Shown here piece after piece: positions 24,096-32,637 of a DNA stretch of 64,000 nucleotides. The DNA comes from Aplectana chamaeleonis (lineage: Eukaryota > Nematoda > Chromadorea > Rhabditida > Cosmocercidae). Made by a program: the position numbers and the translations under genes. Position 1 is the stretch's first letter. The number at the start of each line of letters is the position of its first letter. The DNA lies in contig JAPDOI010001497.1 of the NCBI GenBank assembly GCA_029168955.1, positions 1 through 64,000 of the forward strand, in the 5' to 3' direction. The notes below the pieces were generated by a model. It was not told where the DNA came from and made no database searches. It worked only from the letters and a program-made list of their open reading frames with translations.

Positions 24096-24529
24096 TTACC
24101 TGAGGAAGGTATTAAAGAATTATAAGACAACTAGAGGTCTAGTTGCAATAAAAAATTTCTGCACCTGCCGTCGCTACGTCCTTTGTCTGATAAGGACAGA
24201 GGTTACCGCCGCTTTTGCGCACAAGGAAACACGGAATGCACCTCAAACTTGGGTATATTGAACCGGCGACAATTTCGTTTCACCACACAGGACAGTGCAT
24301 CGTACTCCACGCGGGTTCGCTGCTGCATCCTCGCGGAGCCGGCGCGGTTCTGACGCGGAGCTGCTGCGGTACTATCGCCGCGATGTCGAGGCTCAAGGCA
24401 CGGCAGCCGAATCGTCTGATCACGGAGCCGCTGCGGCACTATCGCGGAACTATCGCGGCACAGTCGAGAATCGCGGTACTTCGCCGGCACTGACACGGCA
24501 CATTTTTTCAGAGGAATGGGCTTCGTGCT
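24096..24529. other. No gene; GC-rich short repeats
   Basis: 24330-24480 has repeated gcggagcc/gcactatcgcgg words related to the hairpin at 6960-7019. Open frames on both strands follow these repeats. Confidence 0.45.
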
Positions 24530-24712
24530 TATTTAGTGGGTTGCGGGGGCCAGCCGACTTCCCAATGAGTGCCTTCATCTCCCTACATAATTCTGTTCCA
24601 AATTTAAGGAATCCGGAGGGTTGGTTGGTTTGGTTCACCTCGGCGAGGATCGAACCCGACCGTGTACAGCGAACAGCACCGTTTCCTCCCACCACGCCAC
24701 ACATGCCCTAAT
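24530..24712 (-). mobile_element. Candidate tRNA-derived SINE
   Basis: Read on the minus strand, a box-A-like word (TGTGGCGTGGTGGGAGG, at 24701-24685) is followed 28 bases later by a near-consensus box B (GGTTCGATCC, at 24656-24647). An unrelated tail containing a short AACC repeat follows. Internal Pol III promoter boxes followed by a non-tRNA body are the hallmark of SINEs. No clean tRNA fold was established, and only one copy is present here. Confidence 0.45.
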
Positions 24713-24875
24713 GGATAACCACTACAGCGAGATAAAAGCGTCTAGCGTGGCACAACTGAGCCTGGGTGAGGTACACCCTCACCCTATCGGCTTAGCTTCG
24801 AAAAATCCAAAAAAATCCTGCTGCAAATCGCGGTACACGTTTTTTTCTGTTTTCTGTCCAATTTTGCCTATTTTT

Positions 24876-24932
24876 ACAGAAAACAGAAAAAAATGGCCAA
24901 AAATGGGCAGAAAACAGAAAACAGAAAATTCC
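24876..24932 (+). repeat. Subterminal cagaaaac array, right end of large unit
   Basis: acagaaaacag repeats surround tggccaaaaatgggc and end two bases before the inverted terminus gcacatccctg. Same order and orientation as 6361-6425. Confidence 0.55.
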
Positions 24933-25030
24933 GCACATCCCTGATTATCATCCTGCTGCCTGATGCGACTGCCGTTGTCCGCAAATGCGGACCGGAATTT
25001 GGCCCCGAGAACAACAGTATGCATGGTTAG

Positions 25031-25166
25031 GTTCGTGGCTTGTTTCCTCAAGAAAAAAACATTTAAATTCAAACCGCGGTAATAACCAGCCAGCCGCTGC
25101 CGAGATTTAAACAGCCGCGCCAGCCTCGGTTTGAATTTAAAAGTTTTTTTGAGGAAACAAGCCGTG
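25031..25166. mobile_element. Palindromic MITE, copy 1
   Basis: The ends cgtggcttgtttcctcaag and gaggaaacaagccgtgg are inverted. Inner aaattcaaaccgcgg and ccagcctcggtttgaattt blocks also mirror. A second copy lies at 50366-50541. 24979-25005 just upstream carries a gcggaccggaatttggcc word shared with the MITE at 52169. Confidence 0.8.
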
Positions 25167-25652
25167 GACTTTACAGCCTAGGCCGCTCACTTTGAGGAGG
25201 TCGAAGCAATGCTTAACGGGCTTCTCATGTCGAAAACTCCTTATCACTGTAATATTTTGCCATTACCGACCGCTCCGCCGGGACTCATCCTAGCAGCCTA
25301 AGATATAACTGTAGACCTTCCGAACCCTGCGAAAATAAAACTGAAACGGAACCTCTCGTCAGCGCTGCGTTTAAGGTAACTGATAACCGGAGCAGTGCGT
25401 GAATTCTGAGCTCATGTTGCTAAACAAGGGTTGTGTGGAGAGGCGAGAGGTCAGCGCAACCGCTGACCTACCGACCACCGCTGAAGAGGCGTGACATGGG
25501 CGGGGCCTAAGGTGTGAGAACATAAAAGGAGAGAAATGGCAGGATAGGAAGCCTCTCAACTCAGAACTTTTTACTCAAGTTAAAAACTATTTATCGGACG
25601 AGGAACGGATGGCTTAAGTTACTTGTTTGGAGCTTGTAAGTAAGTAGGGTTA

Positions 25653-25823
25653 CTCAGAACATTTTACTCGAGTTAAAAACTAACTAAAACACTTCGAACA
25701 AGTATGAAACAATATATCTAGACACGCACAACTATAAGTTCACTTATTTAATTTGAACTTAATTTGTTTGCGGTGGTTTTCCTCACAGACATCTAATGTG
25801 CGAACAAAGCGGCGACGGACAAG
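25653..25823 (+). repeat. LTR segment, left arm of inverted duplication
   Basis: Near-identical in reverse complement to 26613-26783 (ctcagaac...taaaaactaactaaaac...gacggacaag). A 93-base upstream offset copy of its start (25560) shows a local tandem duplication as well. Confidence 0.85.
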
Positions 25824-26612
25824 ATTTGTATATGGGGGTTATTCGGGGTGGAAAATACAATTTTGACGTCCGTTTGTCGATTTTTGAAATACTCGATATT
25901 TTTCGCCTAGTTCATGCCCGTCTGATAAGTCCATGTCGAGCGATTTTGACGTGAAAATATGCAGATTTCGATTAGGTTCTGGAATTGAAATTAATATTTT
26001 GTAACACTATTATATTCGGCTCGTTCAGAGAAACTCAAAACTCAAAACGGAACGCGTTAAAGTAAGTTCACGCGATGCTGCGCTTTGTGCGCTTCTAAGA
26101 CGCTGCAAAGCGCCAATCGTGCTAAAATTCGTTCTATACATTTGCCTCATTTTCTAAATTCAGATACCCTTGAATAAGAACCAGAAAAAATACTCAGGGT
26201 GTACTCACAACGAAATCCTCAACATCGTTGATACAACCCCTCATATTCTTCCTCGCTGTAAGCGTTATCGTTGAATACCGCATTGGCGAAATCTGCGTCA
26301 GACGAAACTATGTACGAAATGGGTGGCCGCAATAAGAATCAGCTCACAAAGTGATTCGCAGATGAGCGGTAGATCAACCGTACGGGTAGGACGTCGGAAT
26401 AAAAATGAAGCCCATCTGTTTATGAATCCTGAGTGGTCGCTTCGTTGTTTGCAGCGTATTCATGCCATCGTAGGAGTTGAGTTGTGCAGTATGTTGTTTT
26501 TAAGTAGTCCGTGTAGCGAATCAATGCATAGTCAAGCGTTAGTTGTTCGTGTCTTCTCCTCTGTTCGAAGGTAGTTTTACACTTGTCCGTACTCAAGATA
26601 TATTGATGACTA

Positions 26613-26783
26613 CTTGTCCGTCGTCCCTTTGTTCGCACATTAGATGTCTATGAGGAAAACCACCGCAAACAAATTAAGTTCCAATTAAATAAGTGAACTT
26701 ATAGTTGTGCGTGTCTAGATATATTGTTTTATACTTGTTCGAAGTGTTTTAGTTAGTTTTTAACTTGAGTAAAAAGTTCTGAG
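26613..26783 (-). repeat. LTR segment, right arm of inverted duplication
   Basis: Inverted copy of 25653-25823 with only a few substitutions. The gag frame begins immediately to its right at about 26787, on the wrong side for a normal LTR-leader-gag order. An inversion or an insertion of an inverted copy is implied. Confidence 0.85.
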
Positions 26784-26786
26784 TAC

Positions 26787-28373
26787 ATGGAAGAACATCG
26801 CATTTTCAGCGACATGGTTAATGGAAACGGTGCTGAGGACGGGTGAGGCGGTTCGAGAAAGGAGGGAAGTTCGGTGGCGAAGGTTGGTGAACCAATTGTT
26901 AAATTTTCAATCGAAGAGTTGGGTAAGGTATTAGAAAGAGCTTGTTGGGATATTAGAGCCATAAACACTAGGGTGGACGAAGATTTGGAGTCAGCTAGGA
27001 TTGCGGACAAGTACCGAAAACAATTGACCAAATTTTTGAATGAGCAGGTCAGTAGGGCTTGTGGAAAATTGGAGGCAATTAAAGCCAGCGCGGTCGAGTA
27101 CAAACGGTTTGGTCGTGAACTTTTCCGGGTTCTGGGTGACAGGGGAATAGAAAGTGTTGAAGGTCTGAATGACTTTATCAGCACTACAGAGGTGGATGGA
27201 GTATTGATCGCAGATAGCTGTGATTTGTTTCAGGCTAACGTCCGGGATGTTCGCAGTGTGCTGATCGATGTTCAGTCATCGCAGGCAAGGAGTCAACAGC
27301 GAGCCCAGGTCGATGACAAAATGGAACTCGACGATGGTGAGTCATTGGGTAGGTGCAGGCAGGGAATGTTGAGGAATATTGGTACCGAAAGTTTGGGCTT
27401 CCAGAACACGTCGACGAGAACGCCGGGTTCAGGGACTGGAGTGCCCTGCGAGCACGACTGGAGGCAGTCTTTGGCGACATCACAGGAGGATGCGGCAAGG
27501 GAGTCAGGTCAGGATTCCATGAACTTATGGGCACTAATGCAGGCTAACGCGTGCGTGCATCCAGGGGTCTTCAAAGGGAACCGATTGGAAAATTTTAGCG
27601 AGTTTATGCGCCGGAGGAGTGTAATTTTCGATTATGAAACACTGCTGGACATTCTATGCGATAATCATCTGGAGGGTAGGGCGAAGAGCGTATTCTTGTC
27701 TTTGACTAAGAATGTGAGATTGTTGGGTTTTGACGCAGTGGTAGAAGAATTGAGAAAACTTTTGGCTAATGACTCAACTGCTGGGTGGCTACGGGCTTCG
27801 ACAGAACTTCAGAATTTAAAGAGACACCATGGACAAAGTGTGTCAGATTTTTGTGTAGTTCTGGAGAAATCGGGTCTGCAGGCTAACCCCACAGCTACTC
27901 TCAGCGATAGGTCCCTAGAGTATGCTCTTATACTATTGGATAATCTTAGGGATTGGCCAGAGCATCTTCATTTACTGAGTACGCCCCAACAGGTCGACCC
28001 CAAAGATGCCTACGAATCGGTTGAGCAACTAGCGCTTACCATGGATCAGTCTAAGGCCATATGGAAGCAGGGGGAAGGCAAGTATAGGGACGGAAGGGAT
28101 GGCTGGAGAGGACGGTCGGCAGCGTACCAGAACGACGCTGGAAGGCGAGAATATGGAAGAAGCTTAAGAAACAGCTGGACGATGAGAAAGGGGCGAAAAG
28201 GCCCATTCGTGATGGTCCCACGGCAATCGCAGCACCCCCGAGCGCCGCCTTGCTGCAAAAGGACGGTATCAAAAGAGGAATCCACACGCGTGTCGCTGGT
28301 TCGTTTTCGCAGCTTCGAGAAGTCTTGGGAGAATGGTCAATCGACTCGACATGGGTCATCGTTTGGTCGTTAG
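26787..28373 (+). pseudogene. Gag-like protein of the LTR element
   Basis: The likely ATG is at 26787 (MEEHRIFSDMVNGNG). It soon meets a stop near 26844, and the long frame of about 500 codons is open from about 26874 without an ATG, which suggests one indel. The middle part (about 27540-28060) has the helical Gag layout: FKGNRLENFSEFMRRR, then LCDNHLEGRAK, LRKLLANDS and LKRHHGQSVSDFCVVLEKS. That is the capsid-like region of nematode LTR-element Gag proteins. A basic, glycine/arginine-rich tail follows, without a CCHC knuckle. Codon use is ordinary. A cellular Gag-derived gene is the alternative, but LTR pieces on both sides argue against it. Confidence 0.6.
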
Positions 28374-28787
28374 ATCCTAAATTCGATGAAGATCCTATTT
28401 GTGCTATTGTAAAGTTGTCCAATGAGCATTTTGAGAGTGGTGGCCGAATCGGTAGTGTGTGGCCCCCGATTATTGAGAAGAACAGTACTTGTGGAAAAAG
28501 TTGGTTGAGATCTGGATGATGCTTGATGGTCCTATTGGTAAAAGATCCGGTCAAGGACAGTTTGTGATGGCGTCTAGCTCAAAAATTGAGAATGGACACG
28601 TCTATTGTGAAGTAGGAAGCCCTGAGATATGTTTAGCATATTATGGTTCTGTTTGTACCGTAGCCTGTGCGAAGACATTGTACGATATGCTTAGGAAGAA
28701 AGTGGCTAAAGTGATAGAGCTAGATACCAGAGCTGAAAAGATTGGACTACGTACCGATGAGGGCATCGGCTCAGGAGGGGGGAGGCA
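28374..28787 (+). pseudogene. Out-of-frame continuation of the gag-LTR element
   Basis: Two overlapping frames (28250-28519 and 28489-28887) carry protein-like sequence (WVIVWSLDPKFDEDPICAIV, then KTLYDMLRKKVAKVIELDTR). I cannot assign them to a family. They may be one C-terminal domain split by a frameshift near 28500. Confidence 0.4.
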
Positions 28788-28861
28788 TGTGGGGAGGCGA
28801 GAGCTCAGCGCAACCGCTGACTTACCACCGCTGAAGAGGCGTGACATGGGCGGGGCCTTAT
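28788..28861 (+). repeat. Truncated 3' LTR
   Basis: Direct copy of 25434-25508 with small differences, preceded by a purine-rich tract at 28772-28785. It stops abruptly at ggcggggcctta. Confidence 0.65.
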
Positions 28862-28924
28862 TGTGCATTGTTAATTATCATTGTTAGTATTCGGGGGTGT
28901 GTATCAGGGCTGTGCGGAAATGTT

Positions 28925-29008
28925 TTTCAAGAATTTCGGAAACGGAAACGGAAGAAAAATGGCCAAAAAACGCCGGAAACGGAAATCCGGAAACGGAAAC
29001 GGAAGAGA
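28925..29008 (+). repeat. Subterminal ggaaacgg array, left end
   Basis: aaacgg repeats on both sides of an aaaaatggccaaaaaacgcc core. The matching block is at 32330-32412. Confidence 0.65.
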
Positions 29009-29311
29009 CTGAAGAATTTTTGGGTTGTCTCGTTCTCACGCTCCGCTGCTTCTCATTGCCCGCAGCTCTCACTCAATAACCAATGATTTCAGTCAGTAAA
29101 CTTATACTTATTCAAGATAAAGTCCTTACGAGGCATTCAACAATTTCGAAATCTGGCTTCTGGAGATCCGAAAAGGCAATTTCGAAGTTTGCTCATTATA
29201 TGTAGCCGCACTTCGAAATACAGCAGTGATGTGCGGTAATTGCCAATTTCCAAATAATCAGCGACTCTTTTCTTCTTTTAAACCATATTTGCATATCGTA
29301 GTAGATACAAA

Positions 29312-29745
29312 GTAGGAAATCGACGCAGTACATCAACGCTTGACACGAGGGAGGTGCCAGCATCTCCTAAAGCCATCTCAAGCAGCAATGGAAGGTCGAC
29401 TTGGACTGCTCGGGCATATACTAAGAAGAACGCCGGATCGTCTCGTACAACACGCTCTAAGAATGCTTCCAAATCCTGTCTGGAAACGGCCACCTGGGCG
29501 TAGGCGAAAGTTCTGGACGGATGTGGTTAAAGAGGATTTAAAGTCACTCGGCATCGCAAAGACAGTTCAGGCGCGATGTTTCGTTTCGCAGGAAATGGAA
29601 TAGTGACAGCTGGATGGAATGTGTTCGAACTGTGGCTGAAGACCGTGAAAAGTGGACACGGCTGACTACTAGGACGGCACACTTCAGTGAAGATGCGGAA
29701 TGACCGCGTCAGGCGAAAGCCAACCGATTAAGTCAAGTCAAGTCA
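29312..29745 (+). mobile_element. 5'-truncated RTE copy
   Basis: Matches the 3' end of copy A from about 35272 (ggaaatcgacgcagtacatc) to the aagtcaagtcaa tail. The 12-base duplication agtagatacaaa (29300-29311 and 29746-29757) is exact. It encodes the RTE C-terminus (ending near MLPNPVWKRPPGRRRKFW) with one frameshift near 29557. 5' truncation is typical of LINE insertion. Confidence 0.92.
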
Positions 29746-29880
29746 AGTAGATACAAAACAATTGAATTTGAGAAATGAAGGAAAAAACTCATCGGCGAGT
29801 TGAGAAAATTCCCTTGTGATCACCCTCAAACGAGCCTCGCCGCTGTCTGTGGTCACCTCCACCTGTCTCCGCCAAAACTC

Positions 29881-30522
29881 CTCAGGTACTCAGGACGACG
29901 GCCGGCGAACCTTTCCCAGCTGGCCCGCGGTCTCCGTCCTCCGGCCGCCCGCTTTTGGTTCGCCGGCCAGCCGTATGTCGACGGCCCGCCGACCTTTACC
30001 AGATGGCCCGCGATCATTATTTGTATCATTGTTTACCTCAAGCATGTCACCCCGATCCCACGGCGGAGAAAAGCCCCGCCTCAGTTTGCCGCAATCTGCG
30101 GGGATGAACCACCCTCCCCGCGGATCACGGCAGAACCGCCCCCCCCCCAGCCGTGGAGATACCCCTATCCCCTCAGCGGTCAAAAATATGCTGGCCTCCG
30201 GAGAGTGACTCGAAGTCACCCTCCAGGGCCGGCAGTAGAATGCCGATTGAGGACTCTAGTGAGATGAGGCGGCTTTTATACCGTCTGTGCACGTGATAAC
30301 CACGTTACGACGTGATCAGTCGTGATCATTATCAATTGTCCTTCCAACCGGCCCAATTGAAGATGGCGTAGCGGGTTTTGTGGTTCGCGGGCGAGCCAAT
30401 ATCCGCGCCGCGTGTGCGTCGCATGCAGCATGGTTCGCCGCTGGCCGGCACCCTCGAAATGTGGGGCGCCGGCCGTCGTTTTCGGCATAAAGTTTCGCCG
30501 GCCGTCGCCCTAAGTACCTGAG
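29881..30522. mobile_element. GC-rich inverted-repeat element containing a LINE derivative
   Basis: ctcaggtactcagg followed by acgacggccggcgaa at 29881-29909 is inverted at 30494-30522 with about three mismatches. Much of the interior is the LINE derivative described separately. No target duplication was resolved. Confidence 0.6.
30040..30345 (-). mobile_element. Internally deleted derivative of the 45-49 kb LINE
   Basis: 30160-30345 matches the 5' region of the minus-strand LINE (48481-48670; shared gagatgaggcg.cttttatacc and gggccggcat words). 30040-30150 matches that LINE's 3' untranslated part (45090-45200; shared cccacggcgg and cccccccagc.gtg). On the minus strand the order is 5' end then 3' end, with the whole coding region missing. 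It looks like a short parasite of the LINE. Confidence 0.75.
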
Positions 30523-30924
30523 TCCTTCCTGAAAAGCAGGCTCCACGTGCGAAAAAACTCTCGATTTTTGTCGCTGTCGTGGCGGTAAACAAGCGAAGAA
30601 GTGTAATTAAGGAAAAAAAAGCTTCAAGAAAGCATTGAATACCAGAGAAAAATCTTCATATTTTCAAGAATAATCCTCAATAGGCGTTTAGATTTGTGTC
30701 ATGCCTATTTCATGTCATCATTTTAAAGGGTTCCAATCTCAGGCTCCCAAACTTCGTGAATGATCTCAGCCACGCTCAGATATTTGCTTGAACTCATGAG
30801 GTCGGATGTATTAGGTTGTAACATAAGTCTTGGTAGATTTTTTTAAAATTTTTTATCTTCATTGCTTCGCAAATTCAATCCGCAATATAATCACCATAAC
30901 TATCTACAATCTTAATCCAACTAA

Positions 30925-31335
30925 TAGGCAAGTCGCTGATTCCCTTTTCCCAGAACCCAGGAGTTTGTGCATCGATGAAGTCCTGGGATCAAGGTCCGGT
31001 TTTGACTGTTCTCCTCGAGGAAGTTAGAAGGCTCTGTGTGCGTCCGCGTCGCATAGTATCCAACTCTAATCTCCAGTCACCACATCCTCCAGAAAGTCCT
31101 TCCTGTTGGAGCGGAGAAGAGACTGACATACAGACAGTCGGGTCATCCTTTGACCGTCGGTGAGAGCATGAGGTATCTATTGTGCGAGTACTTTCCGATA
31201 TTCAAGATTCGATAGACGACTATCGATGGTCATATGGCTGCACCCGATCTTCGTCGATAGCTCCCGCACACTCGCTTCTGGATTCTCTTTGATGACCTCA
31301 AGAATCTACAGTTTGTCTTCGAAGTCGGTATCTCC
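30925..31335 (-). pseudogene. mariner transposase, middle to C-terminal remnant
   Basis: On the minus strand, a second helix-turn-helix-like stretch (PEASVRELSTKIGCSHMTID, about 31285-31225) follows a YDRGLRKE-like start and precedes broken C-terminal sequence. Several stops and shifts are present. The DDD catalytic block of mariners is not recognisable. Confidence 0.55.
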
Positions 31336-31409
31336 TTCCTCAGGCCCCGGTCATAGTTGGATGAGCCGACGCCTCCAGCCCGGTCGATACACACAGAATG
31401 CATTGGAAA

Positions 31410-31910
31410 TGGGATGCAAAAATCACTCGGTGTATCCCCCCCCCGCACCCCCCAACACCCCCCAACACCCACCCGGTCGATACGTATGAACAACATGGTG
31501 AGGTGAAGCTGAGAAAATCACTCGGTGTATCCCCCGCACCCCCCTGGTCGATACGTATGTTTAAAATGATGGAGTGAAGTTGAGAAAATCACTCGGTGTA
31601 TCCGACGCGGTCGATATCCATGCAATACGTGGATGAGAAAATCACCGGGTGGGCGGGTCGAAGATAAAACATTGCGTATCACTAGAAAGCTAACCTTACT
31701 GCTACCTCCTTTACTTCACCATACTCTCCTTCACTATTTCTCTGAACAGGTGCAATCCTGTTGGCCACGTAATCATCGTCATATCTAGTTGGATGCACCG
31801 AGTGATTTTCTCAACCTCACTCCATCATTTTAAACATACGTATCGACCTGGTGGTGTTGGGGGTGCGGGGGGGGTGTTGGGGGGTGCGGGGGGGGATACA
31901 GATGCAAATA
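31410..31910. repeat. Tandem and inverted repeat inside the mariner
   Basis: aaaatcactcggtgtatcc units followed by C-runs and ggtcgatacgtatg occur three or four times at 31420-31660. One unit recurs inverted at 31796-31905 (gagtgattttctcaac...). It separates the two transposase remnants. Confidence 0.75.
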
Positions 31911-31929
31911 GCACCAACTATGACCGGGG

Positions 31930-32161
31930 CCTCAAAGCGAGCAAACCAGCGATGAACGGTGGAGTAGTTCACAGACTCCTCGCCAAAGACAGCGTTGATA
32001 TTGGCGACTGTAGTCACCGCCGATGTGCCGCGGCGCCACTTGTAGAACGCAAGAAGTCGACGTTGGGGTGAAGAAAGAGAACGCATAATTCGGCGGTGAA
32101 GTGAGAGCGCGCGTTTATAAGGTTTCGCTAAGAAGCTTTCAGATACTTCTCTCACTATCAT
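31930..32161 (-). pseudogene. mariner transposase N-terminus
   Basis: Minus-strand frame beginning at an ATG at 32161. FYKWRRGTSAVTTVANINAV and FGEESVNYSTVHRWFARFE form the first helix-turn-helix typical of mariner transposases (DNA binding at the inverted repeats). After the HTH the frame runs into the internal repeat and is lost. Confidence 0.8.
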
Positions 32162-32329
32162 AAGTTAGTTGATCTATATCGCCTAGGAATGAAAAGTTCT
32201 AGAATTGTAAACAAAAATCTTCCAAGACTTATGTTACAACCTATAGATCTAAGCATCTCACGAAACCTTCAGAAATCCTTGCATAGAGTAATTATCATAG
32301 ATCGTGTTGCACTAATCTATTCCGTTTCC

Positions 32330-32412
32330 GGGCCCAAAAACTCGGAAACGAAAGCGGAACGGAACGGCCCAAAAAACACCGGAAATACGGAAACGGAATC
32401 GGAAACGGAACT
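32330..32412 (+). repeat. Subterminal ggaaacgg array, right end
   Basis: cggaaacg/cggaac repeats around ggcccaaaaaacaccgg, same orientation as the left array, ending close to the ttccgcacagccctg terminus. Confidence 0.65.
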
Positions 32413-32637
32413 GTTCCGCACAGCCCTGGTGTGTATACAAGTCTGTTGGTACCTGCTCGTTGGTGCCCCTGCTTCTACTGAACCCAGCAGACGTTTGAGT
32501 GTACACAGGGAACGTTCCAGCGATATAGCGTGCACAACTATATCGCGAAAGTATCCCGCACATTGCATAAAGGTGTCGCCGTCCGGCACACCAAGGCCTC
32601 TGTTCCATAACACCTTAGGATCCGTACCTAAGGAGTC

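Larger units (their letters stand above)
6315..24943. mobile_element. Candidate 18.6-kb non-autonomous Ac/hAT-like unit
   Basis: The left end is CAGGGATGTGC (6315-6325) and the right end is its exact reverse complement (24933-24943). The eight bases just outside are identical on both sides (attatcat, 6307-6314 and 24944-24951). Just inside each end lies a directly oriented purine-rich block of cagaaaac repeats around a TGG-AAAAA core. CAGGGATG-type termini, 8-bp duplications and subterminal AAACNG arrays are known for Ac-like hAT transposons. No hAT transposase was seen inside, so mobility would have to come in trans. The great length may come from later nested insertions: an LTR element, a minisatellite and MITEs lie within. 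The alternative is chance pairing of ends of two separate short elements. The second example at 28905-32428 makes chance less likely. Confidence 0.6.
25434..28861 (+). mobile_element. Rearranged gag-bearing LTR element
   Basis: A GC-rich LTR start (tgtggagaggcgagag...ggcgtgacatgggcggggcc, 25434-25508) is repeated directly at 28788-28861 after a polypurine-like run (aggaggggggagg). Between them are a long LTR-like leader, an inverted duplication of 171 bp and a gag-like frame. RT and integrase are absent, so it is non-autonomous or deleted. The right LTR is cut after about 74 bp, where the host side of the RTE insertion begins. Confidence 0.65.
30814..32241 (-). mobile_element. mariner-type element, degenerate
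   Basis: Terminal inverted repeats of about 28 bp begin ggttgtaacataagtcttgg at both ends, flanked by TA (30812-30813 and 32242-32243). Length 1.43 kb is near the family norm, but the middle has been replaced or expanded by repeats. Confidence 0.9.
28905..32428. mobile_element. 3.5-kb Ac/hAT-like unit inside the RTE
   Basis: The ends are perfect 15-base inverted repeats, CAGGGCTGTGCGGAA. The target duplication gtgtgtat is exact (28897-28904 and 32429-32436), and the uninterrupted target can be seen in RTE copy B at 61214-61225. Subterminal cggaaacgg repeats around TGGCCAAAAAA occur at both ends in the same orientation, resembling the AAACGG sites of maize Ac. No hAT transposase is present. 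The body holds a truncated RTE, a GC-rich inverted-repeat element and a mariner remnant. Confidence 0.85.

Noticed and set aside
6315..24943. Reading the large unit as a Helitron or Maverick
   Set aside because: Helitrons lack inverted ends and target duplications; Mavericks have long terminal inverted repeats, 5-6 bp duplications and their own polymerase and integrase, none of which is seen.
29800..30267. 155-codon plus-strand frame
   Set aside because: GC-rich DNA antisense to the LINE derivative; explained by composition.
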